Notes: generated from the sequence alone by a model not told the origin. 64,000 bases of DNA from Sphingobacterium pedocola (GCF_015209965.1 NZ_MU158689.1:1945662-2009661); one strand, 5' to 3'; numbered from the stretch's first letter, positions 36,411-46,200 are shown. Program-made: numbers and translations.

Positions 36411-36899
36411 CTAACTCCTTTTCTTTAATTTACATAACGCAGCGATTACCCCCACTGCGACCGCGCCGACCGCTATCTTTCTCATCACTCCCAAGCGGTT
36501 GTATTTCCATTCCGCATTCCATCCCCTTTCAGCCATAATATTCGGAATTTTTCCATTACGCAGGTCGTCTGCTATTCCTTCCAACTCATTGATACGGTCA
36601 GCCAATAACAAGGGCAGCCAGTGTCCATAACTTGATTCACTGAACTGAAACGCATACCGCCGTAATTTTCCGCTCAGTCCGCTAGGTGGTAATGTCTCGC
36701 CAATCACCGCCGAATAGCCTGGTCGTTCGTTCGAATGCAAGACTTCGACGGTTGGCTGTTGCAACACTGGTCGATCCCAGTTTATTCGCTTATGATCGTC
36801 CTCCGTATAATTTTTTATCGGATAGGTAGGTTCGTTTTTTGGATCTGCATCTATCCCCCATCCATTTATGTGTTTATAGTTTTCTTGTTCAGCTATCAT
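36411..36899 (-). CDS. Conserved hypothetical protein with C-terminal membrane anchor
   Basis: This 162-residue protein has a hydrophilic body with a distinctive N-terminal motif (NGWGIDADPKNEPTYPIK), a central LPPSGLSGKLRRYAFQFSES and LPLLLADRINELEGIADDL. It ends with one hydrophobic helix (MRKIAVGAVAVGVIAALCKL) followed by KKRS. That layout fits a tail-anchored inner membrane protein with its body in the cytoplasm. No named domain was recognised. It starts 18 bases after the alcohol dehydrogenase stop, in the same operon. Confidence 0.75.
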   Translation of the reverse strand: MIAEQENYKHINGWGIDADPKNEPTYPIKNYTEDDHKRINWDRPVLQQPTVEVLHSNERPGYSAVIGETLPPSGLSGKLRRYAFQFSESSYGHWLPLLLADRINELEGIADDLRNGKIPNIMAERGWNAEWKYNRLGVMRKIAVGAVAVGVIAALCKLKKRS

Positions 36900-36917
36900 G
36901 ATGGTAAAATTTTTAGT

Positions 36918-38066
36918 TTACGCCTTGCCGGTGATTAAGACCGGCTTAATACAGTTGTCCAACTTAGCGGAGAAAATATGGTATGCATCAGAAACCTCTT
37001 CCAACGGAATTCGATGCGTGATAATCTCTTTTGGATTCAGCCTACCTGCCTGGACGTGCTCTATCAACCGCGGAAGCAGGCGTTTTACAGAAGCCTGGTT
37101 CGCACGGATCGTAATGCCTTTATTGACCACATTACCGATAGGCACAAGGTTATCTGTGGGGCCATACACACCCACAATTGATACGATCCCTCCTTTTTTG
37201 ACGGCATTTACTGCCCAATGTAGCGCTGTAGCTGCACCTGCCTGTAACATAAGCTTCTTACCAGTAATCGTATGCAATGCGCTTCCACAAGCATCGGATC
37301 CCACTGCGTCAATGCAAACATCAGCGCCAAACCAATCCGTAGTCTTTTTAATGAAAAGAACGGGATCCTCTAAGGATTTAAAATTATATGCTTCACATTG
37401 CGCGTAGCTACGTACAAACTCGAGTCGATACTCCAAATGGTCAATTACGATTACCCTTCCTGCGCCAAATAACCACGCGCATTTGGCGGCCATTATCCCT
37501 ACAGGTCCCGCGCCGAATACAACTACTGTGTCTCCCATCTTTATACCTGCCATCTCTGCAGCCTGATAACCTGTTGGTACCACATCTGTTAGAAGCAACG
37601 CATCGTCATGATCCATACCCTCTGGGATGACAGTTGGACCCACATCTGCATAGGGCACACGTACATACTCCGCCTGCCCGCCATCAAAGCCTCCCGCGGT
37701 GTGGGAATAACCGAATATTCCTCCTACGGCAGTAGCCATTGAGTTGGATTCGTGACAATTACCATAGAGACCCTGCTTGCAAAATGCACACTGCCCGCAA
37801 GCGATATTAAACGGAACAAGTACCTGATCGCCTACCTTAAGATTTTGCACGGAAGGACCTATTTCCTCCACTACTCCGATGAACTCGTGTCCGAAAGTTG
37901 TACCAACTCTAGTGTCGGGCACCATGCCGTGATAGAGGTGAAGGTCGGATCCGCAGATACAAGATCTTGTTACCCGTACAACCGCATCGTTTGGATGAAG
38001 TATTTCCGGCGTTGGTTTATTTTCGATGCGGACCCGAAATGGCCCCCTATAATTCATAGCTTGCAT
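36918..38066 (-). CDS. Zinc-dependent alcohol dehydrogenase
   Basis: This 382-residue MDR-type dehydrogenase has catalytic zinc ligands in CICGSDLHLYHG and GHEFIGVVEEIG, and structural zinc ligands in CGQCAFCKQGLYGNC. The Rossmann motif is GAGPVGIMAAK. The protein resembles the glutathione-independent formaldehyde dehydrogenase/threonine dehydrogenase group. It heads a four-gene operon. An unusually strong Shine-Dalgarno sequence, AAGGAGA (minus strand, about 38074-38080), lies seven bases before the ATG, which suggests high expression because such sites are rare in this phylum. Confidence 0.92.
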   Translation of the reverse strand: MQAMNYRGPFRVRIENKPTPEILHPNDAVVRVTRSCICGSDLHLYHGMVPDTRVGTTFGHEFIGVVEEIGPSVQNLKVGDQVLVPFNIACGQCAFCKQGLYGNCHESNSMATAVGGIFGYSHTAGGFDGGQAEYVRVPYADVGPTVIPEGMDHDDALLLTDVVPTGYQAAEMAGIKMGDTVVVFGAGPVGIMAAKCAWLFGAGRVIVIDHLEYRLEFVRSYAQCEAYNFKSLEDPVLFIKKTTDWFGADVCIDAVGSDACGSALHTITGKKLMLQAGAATALHWAVNAVKKGGIVSIVGVYGPTDNLVPIGNVVNKGITIRANQASVKRLLPRLIEHVQAGRLNPKEIITHRIPLEEVSDAYHIFSAKLDNCIKPVLITGKA

Positions 38067-38073
38067 ATAAAAA

Positions 38074-38080
38074 TCTCCTT
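38074..38080 (-). promoter_or_regulatory. Strong Shine-Dalgarno site of the alcohol dehydrogenase
   Basis: AAGGAGA is placed seven bases upstream of the ATG at 38066. Bacteroidota genes usually lack such sites, so this one stands out among the starts inspected in the window. Confidence 0.6.
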
Positions 38081-38160
38081 TCTTTTATTGAATAATCTCG
38101 TTCCGTGTATACCATGGCGATAAACGACCGTCACTCTTCGCCACAACCTAATTCCAATCT

Positions 38161-38529
38161 TTAGCGCAACGCTAAGTTATCGCTCTTCACGTAGCGCTTC
38201 GTAAAAGCGCCCATGATAACAGACACCACCCCCATAAAGACGTGAAATAAGAATGTCTGATCGGCAAATCCCATTAACCAAGGTGATAAGACTAAGAACA
38301 AACCGATGACGATGTCCACTGCCAGATGCATACGCATGGGGATAATACGAAGTAAACCCGACTCATATCGGGTTAGTAGAGACATTAACAGTATCAATGC
38401 CCCAACAATAACGGAGGTCCATTTAGCGGCGGTCACATGATCAAACAAAAAGATCCAAGGAGCAACTAAGAATACAATTGCCGAACCATAATCTATAAAT
38501 GCGTGGAATGTTGTTGGTATTGCTTTCAT
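38161..38529 (-). CDS. SPW-repeat-type integral membrane protein
   Basis: From the ATG at 38529 the protein has 122 residues. Starts at 38553 and 38583 are also open, but the family normally begins close to the HAFIDY segment, as here. Four hydrophobic helices are arranged as two pairs, with APWIFLF in the first and LSPWLMGF in the second, matching the SPW repeat. An RYVKSDN tail follows. The function is unknown; such genes often lie near envelope-stress genes. Confidence 0.72.
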   Translation of the reverse strand: MKAIPTTFHAFIDYGSAIVFLVAPWIFLFDHVTAAKWTSVIVGALILLMSLLTRYESGLLRIIPMRMHLAVDIVIGLFLVLSPWLMGFADQTFLFHVFMGVVSVIMGAFTKRYVKSDNLALR

Positions 38530-38750
38530 AACAAATGTATTAAACTTCACCATTATAAGCGTCCAGGTCCAGAAAATGTTCAATACAGTACTTAAAAAGC
38601 GTACCTAGAGCAGGAAGATAACGTATTTAGACGAGAATATCGGTAGTTCTACGACAGCTTGTGCGTAGATTTCGGACGTGTCGTACGAATATCCTGTAGG
38701 ACCCCTAGCAAATATCTCAGCGCGCAGATCAGGAGCGCTAGCCAGGTTTA

Positions 38751-39434
38751 TTACCCAATTCGCTTTGTCTTAATTGCTTTCGTCCACCTATCGCGTTTGC
38801 ATCGTTCACATTTAAGTTCGCGCGCTGCAAAACCGTGCACGATCATTCCACAATACATGCAAGCAAAGGGTCCATGGCTAGCTGTTGGATCCGTTTCAAT
38901 ATATTTTGTGGGAAATAATGGAAGCCCGTACTGGATTTCTTCGTCACTATAGTACAACAGACTGAGTGTACCATCCACTTCTAATACGCCCAGTCGCACC
39001 TGTCCAAGGTGTTCCACCGACTGGTTACGCAACTCTGCAAAAAACTCCATTTTAGAATAGCTGTTGTCGTTTTCGTGTTTTACATCAAACAGGCCATCTT
39101 TAACTACGATCATGGCTTTCCCTTCCAAAAGATTGCCTACCACTACAAATCGTGAAGCTAGCAACGTAACCAGTTTATAGATGGCAATGACACAACTAAA
39201 CACGACGACCGCGTACAGCACAGGAATGTCTTCCTGGAACATTGGGTCGCCCGCGGCCGAACCAAGTCCGATGATAATGGCCACTTCAAAAAGTGTCAAT
39301 TGTCGCACCCCCCTTCGACCAGAAAGGCGTAGCACAACAAGTATGAGGACAAACATGACGGCACTACGTAGTACAATCTCAGCTACAAACTCCCATTCGG
39401 CACCCTGTAAAAAGATATTATCTAGATTATTCAT
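38751..39434 (-). CDS. YetF/DUF421 membrane protein with zinc-ribbon-like C-terminus
   Basis: This 227-residue protein has an N-terminal membrane part of about three helices (EIVLRSAVMFVLILVVLRLS, LTLFEVAIIIGLGSAAGDPM, YAVVVFSCVIAIYKLVTLLA). The soluble YetF domain follows (GKAMIVVKDGLFD, FFAELRNQSVEHLGQVRLGV). The last 35 residues contain two CxxC pairs, CMYCG and CERC, 18 residues apart, which could bind zinc or iron. That tail is not part of ordinary YetF proteins. The gene stands alone. Confidence 0.85.
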   Translation of the reverse strand: MNNLDNIFLQGAEWEFVAEIVLRSAVMFVLILVVLRLSGRRGVRQLTLFEVAIIIGLGSAAGDPMFQEDIPVLYAVVVFSCVIAIYKLVTLLASRFVVVGNLLEGKAMIVVKDGLFDVKHENDNSYSKMEFFAELRNQSVEHLGQVRLGVLEVDGTLSLLYYSDEEIQYGLPLFPTKYIETDPTASHGPFACMYCGMIVHGFAARELKCERCKRDRWTKAIKTKRIG

Positions 39435-39516
39435 ACATTAATAGCATTGCATAATACACATAACACGGCGTACCGTTTAATGTTTTTATATCTGGGTGTA
39501 GGTGGCCCCACATTTA

Positions 39517-39771
39517 TCATGGAGTTGCCTTACCTTTGTGTTCCCAATGATCCTTAATCACATGTCCGGAATCATCAATTTTAAGACGTCGGCTATACCG
39601 CTCGCCTTTGATATTTCCGTCGGCAGCCTTTGTCCCCATAAAAAGCAGTATAGGCCTACCCTGATCGTCTGTTTTAAACATCAGGTCATAACGACCAAAC
39701 TTTAATTCAACCATTGTGGAAGGCGCGTATTGTTTCCCTAGAATCTTTAAAACAGGTTCTTTAAGCATCAT
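39517..39771 (-). CDS. Small conserved hypothetical protein
   Basis: This 84-residue protein begins MMLKEPVLKILGKQYAPSTM and has a beta-rich, charged sequence (YDLMFKTDDQGRPILLFMGT) without membrane segments. Either of the first two Met codons could start it. It stands alone, 82 bases downstream of the start side of the YetF gene. No function is proposed. Confidence 0.65.
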   Translation of the reverse strand: MMLKEPVLKILGKQYAPSTMVELKFGRYDLMFKTDDQGRPILLFMGTKAADGNIKGERYSRRLKIDDSGHVIKDHWEHKGKATP

Positions 39772-39993
39772 AATATTGCATTTACTTCAGTTTATCCCTA
39801 TAACCATCACAGCTCCGCAAAAGTTTATCGTGCACTACGAATAAGTATGTTATCTGTAAAAATACCTAACCCAGTTCTGTAAATACTGATTTTCTGCTGC
39901 GCCTGAGCAGCGAGGCAACCATTTAGCCAGAGGTTTGTTATAGTAACGACCGAGAAGGTATGTACATGCAATATCACATTATAAGTCGTATTT

Positions 39994-41013
39994 ATGAAGA
40001 TAGTATTTTTGATCAATCAGACACACAAGGAGGAAGACAACTGTACCACTTCGCTCCTGGCATTCAAAGCTTTACAACGGGGACATACCATATGGTATAT
40101 CGGTGTAGCCGACTTTAGTAAAGGAATAGATGGTGGTATATCCGCGTACGCACGCATTATAGAACCTCATGTGAGTGTTGCCAATAACTTAGCAATGGTG
40201 GACTATTTACGTAATCAAGAAAAAATATACGCGTCCTTAGCAGATATAGACATACTCTGGGTACGATTCGACCCTACTGCCGATCAGGCTAACAGGCCCT
40301 GGGCTCCCGCAATGGGTTTGCAATTCGCTTCTCGTGTCAAAAAGATGGGAAAACTGGTCATAAACGATCCAGAAAGCTTAGCCTTTTATAGCAACAAACT
40401 TTATCTAGAAGACTTTCCCGAGCGCTTCCGCCCGCCATCCATAGTAACACGCCGCTATGAGGAAGTCCTTGAATTTATGCAGCGGTATCCCGCCATCGTC
40501 ATCAAACCTTTGCAGGGATCGACCGGAAAAAACGTTTTCTTCGTAGACCGGGACCATCTGATCAATTTGCGCCAGACCGTAGAGGTGCTCGCGCAGGAAG
40601 GATATTTCGTTGTTCAGGAATATTTACCTGAGGCCCGTAATGGCGATATACGACTTTATCTTCTCGACGGACGTCCAATCCAAATCGATGAAAGCTTTGC
40701 CATTTTAAAGCGGATCCCAGCTGAAGATGACATCCGAAGTAACATTCATCAAGGCGGCATTGGTACGGCGGCAGATATCACTATTGATATGTGGAAAATT
40801 ATTGATACCATAAGCCAAAAAATAATTGCGGACGGGATGTACTTTGTTGGGCTAGATATTGTTGGATCAAAATTATTAGAGATCAATGTCAACAGCGCAG
40901 GAGGTTTAGCGAAAACGAACGAGGTGCAGCAAAAAGATTTCACGACGCCGATTATCATACACTTAGAAGAAAAATACAACGATTTTATGCAGAAGAATAA
41001 GAATAGCATTTAA
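39994..41013 (+). CDS. GshB-like ATP-grasp ligase
   Basis: This 339-residue protein has the glutathione synthetase fold order. The N-terminal domain contains DILWVRFDPTADQANRPW; then come NDPESLAFYSNKLYLEDFPE, the ATP-grasp lid PAIVIKPLQGSTGKNVFFVD, FVVQEYLPEARNGDIRLYLL, and the metal-binding LLEINVNSAGGLAKTNEVQ. It should join an amino acid or peptide carboxylate to an amine with ATP hydrolysis. No gamma-glutamylcysteine ligase gene is near, so glutathione synthesis is not proven. It lies next to stress-type genes. Confidence 0.82.
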   Translation: MKIVFLINQTHKEEDNCTTSLLAFKALQRGHTIWYIGVADFSKGIDGGISAYARIIEPHVSVANNLAMVDYLRNQEKIYASLADIDILWVRFDPTADQANRPWAPAMGLQFASRVKKMGKLVINDPESLAFYSNKLYLEDFPERFRPPSIVTRRYEEVLEFMQRYPAIVIKPLQGSTGKNVFFVDRDHLINLRQTVEVLAQEGYFVVQEYLPEARNGDIRLYLLDGRPIQIDESFAILKRIPAEDDIRSNIHQGGIGTAADITIDMWKIIDTISQKIIADGMYFVGLDIVGSKLLEINVNSAGGLAKTNEVQQKDFTTPIIIHLEEKYNDFMQKNKNSI

Positions 41014-41026
41014 GCGGTTATACGAC

Positions 41027-41046
41027 AAAAAAAAGGCCAGACGGCC
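41027..41046 (-). terminator. Terminator for the small membrane-protein gene at 41119
   Basis: On the minus strand GGCC-GTCT-GGCC is followed by eight T. The stem is short (4-5 bp) but the T-tract is strong. A larger imperfect hairpin, CGAGGAACGGCAG with CTGCCGTCCTCG at 41055-41104, precedes it. Confidence 0.6.
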
Positions 41047-41118
41047 CATTGAAGCGAGGAACGGCAGCCCGTAAAAAAATGGAAATTTACTTCTGCCGTC
41101 CTCGGATTAAAAAAAACA

Positions 41119-41355
41119 TTAGTCGTGTCCTTCAGTCTTCACAATCTTATTGTAAATACCAAAAAGCAAAAAAGGAGTGGCCCACTGCCCAACAAAAAGC
41201 GCCGTGTGTTTGTGACCCAGGCATTTTAACGTTGCAGAAGCCGCCATCGCGGCCAGCGATATACACAAATACGTCTTAGATGAAATCTGGCCCGTGACAT
41301 TCTCAATGCGTTTTGTCATTTCGCCTTCTTTAAAGTTCTCTTGATAATTTTCCAT
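41119..41355 (-). CDS. Small membrane protein
   Basis: This 78-residue protein has a charged N-terminus (MENYQENFKEGEMTKRIENV) and two predicted helices (LCISLAAMAASATLKCLG and ALFVGQWATPFLLFGIYNKI), with a charged GHKHT turn between them. Both termini are probably cytoplasmic. No family was recognised by name. Confidence 0.68.
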   Translation of the reverse strand: MENYQENFKEGEMTKRIENVTGQISSKTYLCISLAAMAASATLKCLGHKHTALFVGQWATPFLLFGIYNKIVKTEGHD

Positions 41356-41542
41356 AGTGTTAATTTATAATATGTGATCCTTCAGTTATCACCAGAATAA
41401 CAATCTCCACACATCATAGTTAATTTATAATTTCATTTTAGGTATTTTATAATTTGAATACGCAGGAATCGCGTAATTTATGAATTAATACCTACCAGTT
41501 CTGTCTTTAAAGGGTCTTTGAGAAGGCTCCTCAACGGAAAGA

Positions 41543-41941
41543 CTAGCGTTCCACTTTCCTTCCGGTATTGTCTGCAAGCTGTTGCACCGTGGAAATAAGT
41601 TTTTGAGCACTACACGTTTTTTCGGTTACACCCTGCACAAATCTTTTCACCTTTCTTGCCAGATCTTGCGAAGCCTCATCTATTAACAACAAGACCTTAC
41701 AATTTGGATACAATTGGCGCAGAAAAGAAAAAAACAGCGCTTTATTCTTATATACGACGCGCTCGTCTACGATAATAACATCAGGCTGTTTAGAGAGGCT
41801 AACGGGTGTATCGACATCCTGAAGCGAAATCTTGTCAAAAAGCACATCCACATGTTGTTCCGTGGCTTGTGATAGTAACATTTTATACGCGAAGCGCAAT
41901 CTTCTATTGTTACTCAATATACCGACTTTAACATTTTCCAT
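41543..41941 (-). CDS. Receiver-like domain protein (degenerate)
   Basis: This 132-residue single domain has alternating beta/alpha elements like a response-regulator receiver: VKVGILSNNRRLRFAYKMLL, then PDVIIVDERVV with an Asp at the phosphorylation position, CKVLLLIDEASQ and VTEKTCSAQKLISTVQQLA. The acidic pocket near the N-terminus and the conserved switch residues are not clear, so phosphorylation is uncertain. It has no output domain. It is 20 bases downstream of a nucleotidyltransferase gene, so probably part of the same operon. Confidence 0.65.
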   Translation of the reverse strand: MENVKVGILSNNRRLRFAYKMLLSQATEQHVDVLFDKISLQDVDTPVSLSKQPDVIIVDERVVYKNKALFFSFLRQLYPNCKVLLLIDEASQDLARKVKRFVQGVTEKTCSAQKLISTVQQLADNTGRKVER

Positions 41942-41960
41942 AGCTTAAAAAAATAAAACC

Positions 41961-42407
41961 CTAGTTACGTTTGATCTGAAAAGCAGCAACCTTTTGAAGC
42001 TCCTTCTCACTAACCGTGTTACGCACACTGTGGCTAGAAAAGCGGTGTCTGCGTTTTAAGTATTTCAGCTCGATACCTTCTTGGATGCAATATTCCTTTC
42101 CCGGAAAATTAAGTGGAGCTTTGTCTTCGCCCACGAAGTGTACATCAATAGCCAACGATTGTAAGATATCAATGATGTCATCATCGGATTCGTAAGGAAC
42201 GATCTCATCCACGTACTGGCATCCCTCTAATTTAATAAAGCGTTCTACAACGGTCTGCGCAGGCTGCGTTTCGTCCTGTGCGGTTTCATGCGCATCTGCC
42301 TTAAGACCTACAATGAGGTAATCGCATTGGCGTCGAGCCTCCTCCAGCGTCACGATATGCCCTACGTGGAGCAGGTCGAACACACCAAAAATAATCCCTG
42401 TCTTCAT
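41961..42407 (-). CDS. TagD-like nucleotidyltransferase (second of a tandem pair)
   Basis: This 148-residue protein of the cytidylyltransferase superfamily starts MKTGIIFGVFDLLHVGHIVT (HVGH is the nucleotide-binding HxGH motif). YLIVGLKADAHE and ERFIKLEGCQYVDEIVPYES follow. The C-terminal RFSSHSVRN replaces the ISST-like motif that binds the nucleotide phosphates. Close relatives make CDP-glycerol or activate sugar-phosphates. It lies 41 bases after its paralogue at 42449. The substrate is unknown. Confidence 0.82.
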   Translation of the reverse strand: MKTGIIFGVFDLLHVGHIVTLEEARRQCDYLIVGLKADAHETAQDETQPAQTVVERFIKLEGCQYVDEIVPYESDDDIIDILQSLAIDVHFVGEDKAPLNFPGKEYCIQEGIELKYLKRRHRFSSHSVRNTVSEKELQKVAAFQIKRN

Positions 42408-42448
42408 GTTTATATTTTGTCTTCAAAAAGTTGATAAACCTCCAGTGG

Positions 42449-42928
42449 CTATGCCTTGGCACGCTGTAATGAATAATCCATGCTATCGCTCATATGAATG
42501 ATAGCGCTTGGTTTTTCCTCCTGTTTAGCGGCGATAATCCGACGTAGCGAAGAACTTGAAAAGCGATTTTCACGTCTATTAAAATACAAGTCGATTCCTT
42601 TCTCCTCACAATACTCGCGGCCTGTGAAGCTCTTATGCATATATTCGTCACCTAATATACGTACGTGGATCTTAAAAGAACGTAAAATATCTTCCAGATC
42701 CTGTTCTGTGGCATACGGAATAATTTTGTCCACGTGCTTACACGCACGTAGCTGCATGTAACGCTCAAACACCGTTTGTGTGGGTTTGTTCTTTTCGGCC
42801 CGGTCCAATGTGGGATCGGTTTGCAGTCCACAGATTAAATAATCACATTGTTCCTTCGCATCCTCTAGCATTTTAATGTGTCCCGCATGCAGTAGATCGA
42901 ATGCAGAAAAGGTAATTCCTATCCTCAT
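42449..42928 (-). CDS. TagD-like nucleotidyltransferase (first of a tandem pair)
   Basis: This 159-residue paralogue of the following gene has MRIGITFSAFDLLHAGHIKM (HAGH motif), YLICGLQTDPTLDRAEKNKP, RYMQLRACKHVDKIIPYATE and the C-terminal RFSSSSLRRII. A 20-residue tail follows that the second copy lacks. The two proteins probably arose by tandem duplication and may form a heterodimer or use different substrates. In TagD the equivalent His residues and Arg-Ser-Ser loop activate CTP. Confidence 0.82.
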   Translation of the reverse strand: MRIGITFSAFDLLHAGHIKMLEDAKEQCDYLICGLQTDPTLDRAEKNKPTQTVFERYMQLRACKHVDKIIPYATEQDLEDILRSFKIHVRILGDEYMHKSFTGREYCEEKGIDLYFNRRENRFSSSSLRRIIAAKQEEKPSAIIHMSDSMDYSLQRAKA

Positions 42929-43258
42929 AATAACTTGTTTTAAAAATGTTTGTATCCATAGGTTTCCAAATCAACAGACCTTTTCACGTCTGGACGAATC
43001 TGGAAGTTGACAGTTAAACGCAGGCCACCTTACTTTAGTTTTCATTGCACGAAAATCAAGTATTTGGGTATAACTAATTTGCGTCTTTTCGTTATCATTT
43101 CGTATTTCTACGGAGAAAGACGTATCTTTTCCAACTAACAGAAAAATCAGCGCCAAGCCCCTCCCGTATTTCGTTAAAAATTACAATTCGACGTCAGTAG
43201 AAGTTAAAAAATATGAACATATTTCATGTTATGCTGTTGAAGGTATATTACCAAAATA
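42929..43258. other. 330-bp divergent promoter region before treY-malQ
   Basis: No gene is supported here; a 61-codon minus-strand frame has no coding character. A short inverted repeat, AACAT-ATTTC-ATGTT at 43216-43230, lies about 30 bases before the treY-malQ start and could be an operator. Confidence 0.45.
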
Positions 43259-46200
43259 ATGTATTCGTTTATGAACATCCCCCGCACGACCTACCGCGTT
43301 CAATTCCATAACGGGTTCAATTTTCACGATTTCGAACATTGTATTGATTACCTACGACAATTGGGCATCGATACCATTTATGCCTCACCTATACTTAAGG
43401 CCGTATCGGGAAGCACCCATGGGTACGATGGGACAGATACGCAGCTTATCAACCCCGAGCTGGGTACGATAGACCAATTACGTACATTGAAACAACGACT
43501 AAATCAACAGGAGATTAAATGGTTACAGGATATTGTTCCCAATCACATGGCGTATCACTCCGATAACACCTGGATGATGGATGTGTTGCTTTTCGGAGCA
43601 CGCTCCAGGTATGCAACCTATTTTGACACGCTCTACAGTAACATCGCCTTTAAACAAGATAAACTGATGGTACCTATTCTTGGAACCTCTCTTGAAGAAA
43701 CGATCCGTGCGCATGAGTTAACGGTCGTATTGCTCCAAGACGAATTTCAACTCGCTTATTTCGACAACAGGCTTCCCATTCGCCCGTCTTCCTTGCTGTT
43801 TATGCTACACGACCTTTTACCTTCCCTCACACCGGATCCGGACGAGCTTTGCAGGCGCATTGCTACGTTGGAGGCCAACGGCGATACAGACGGATGGAAG
43901 ACTTTGCAAAGCGAGCTAATCTCCAGACTATCCTCCAGGCATACCAAGGCAAAGCTACGTCGGCAAATCGCCATGATAAACGCGTCCGAGGAGCTGATAA
44001 CTGAGCTCCTTGCGCAACAGCACTACCGACCTTGCCACTGGCAGGAGACGGATCAGCAGATAAATTTCAGACGTTTCTTCACCGTTAATGGATTGATCTG
44101 TTTAAATATTCAGGACAGAACGGTATTCCGTGAAACCCATCAGCTCGTCAAAGAACTGTTGCAAGAGGAAATCATTGACGGTCTGCGGATCGATCATATT
44201 GACGGATTGCACAATCCGAGAGCATATCTGAGCGATTTACGGAGATTATGCGGACCGGACACATACATTGTAGCCGAAAAAATACTAGAGCACCATGAAA
44301 AGCTACCAAAAGACTGGCCCATTCAGGGTACCACAGGTTATGATTTTTTAGCGCTCTGCAATAATGTCTGCACAGACCGAAAAAGCAAAAAGCTACTCAC
44401 AGACTATTACCAAAGGCAGACAGGGAACAAGGATTCGATTAAACAGCAGCAATTGCAAAAGAAAACAGCGGTTTTGGCGAATCACATGCAGGGAGAAGTA
44501 GATAACCTTTGTACCCTATTCTCGCAGTTGTCTCTTTCTAAAGTTGGCACTACCATCCAGCAGAATCGTATGCGCGAGACCATTCAAGCTTTTCTCGCTA
44601 ACTTTCCCGTATACCGGCTTTATGATGATCGCTTTCCACTGGCGAAGAAAAGCTATCAAATGATTGTGTCAGTTTTCGAGACGATGTCAGAAAATCAACG
44701 CAAACTGCGACAAGAAATTAAAATCTTAAAGAAAATCGTTCAAAAGGCACAAAGCGGTATCGACGAAAACTATAGTGAGAAAGTACTGTCATTTCTAATG
44801 CGTTGCATGCAGTTCACTGGCCCAGCGATGGCGAAGGGCGTCGAAGACACTTTAATGTATACCTACAACCGATTTATCGGCCACAACGAAGTGGGCGATC
44901 ATCCGGCCTATTTCGGCATCCGCAAATCAGCTTTTCATCGCGCGATGCGAAAAAGACAAGAACAGTGGCCGCTAAGCTTGAACGCCAGTGCAACCCACGA
45001 TACAAAACGAGGCGAGGATGTACGAAGCCGGTTGCACGTACTTACAGCCTGGCCGAAAGGCTGGATAACGCAAGTCGATAAGTGGCAAGCCATTGTTCAG
45101 CAGCAATACGAAAAAGAATTGCCCCATCCAAACGATGTCTATTTTATATACCAGGCGTTGATCGGATCCTATCCCATGCCGGGTACACCCGTTGCAGGAT
45201 TCGAGGGACGGTTTCATGCGTACCTTTCCAAATACCTTAGGGAAGGAAAAGAGCGGTCGGACTGGGCATTACCAAACGAAGCATACGAAGCACGTTTACA
45301 GCATTTCGCCAGCTTTCTACTGGATCAAAACGGCGCATTTCATACTGCATTTTACCCCTTTTTCGAACAGGTAGCCGACTTTGGCATAATGAATTCCTTA
45401 ACGCAGCAGGTATTAAAATTCACCTGTCCGGGCGTACCCGATGTGTATCAGGGAACCGAATTGTGGGATCTGAGTTTCGTTGATCCCGATAATCGGCGCG
45501 CGGTCGACTATGCAACGCGGGCGAGCTATCTGACAGAAATTGACGCACTGGATGCAGACGTGGTTGCACCCATGCTCTGGGCCGAACGCTATAACGGAAA
45601 GATCAAGCTTTGGCTTATCCGAAAACTGGTTGCTTTAAGGCAGGAGTCCTCAGCCCTCTTTACGCATGGCGAATATATTCCGCTTGAGGTAAAAGGAGCT
45701 TACCGCCGACACGTACTCGCTTTTGCACGTAGATATGGACGAACCTGGATTGTTATCGCTGTTCCGTTGCACCTTGCCGGCATTCCCGCACTGCGTGAAG
45801 ATCTGCTCTCCGGTTTAGATTGGGGCAATACACGTATCATCCTACCATGTACAGAAGCCTTAAAATGGGAACACCTCCTTACATCCGAGACCGGAGAAAG
45901 CGCCGAAATCAGATTAGATGCCGTTTTTAACAAACTGCCACTTGCCATTCTGAAAGGAGAAGAAGCATCTAAGCCCCGCGGTGCAGGTATATTGATGCAC
46001 ATTAGCTCCCTGCCATCAAAGTTTGGCATGGGCGATCTGGGTAAAAACGCCTTTCAATTCGCGCGTCATCTACGGGTAAGCGGACAACGCTGGTGGCAGG
46101 TTTTACCACTAGCCCCCCTTTCAAAAGAGCAATACTATTCGCCCTACAGCACGTTCAGTGCCCTGGCAGGAAACCCTTTGTTTATCGATTTAGAAGCATT

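Noticed and set aside
39825..40016. 63-codon minus-strand frame overlapping the start of the GshB-like gene
   Set aside because: It overlaps the real start region, has no conserved features and no plausible signal for translation.
41049..41279. 76-codon plus-strand frame overlapping the small membrane-protein gene
   Set aside because: It is antisense to a frame with two clear membrane helices and lies over hairpins that fit a minus-strand terminator.
42971..43156. 61-codon minus-strand frame upstream of treY-malQ
   Set aside because: The composition is not protein-like after the first residues, and it lies in the likely promoter region.
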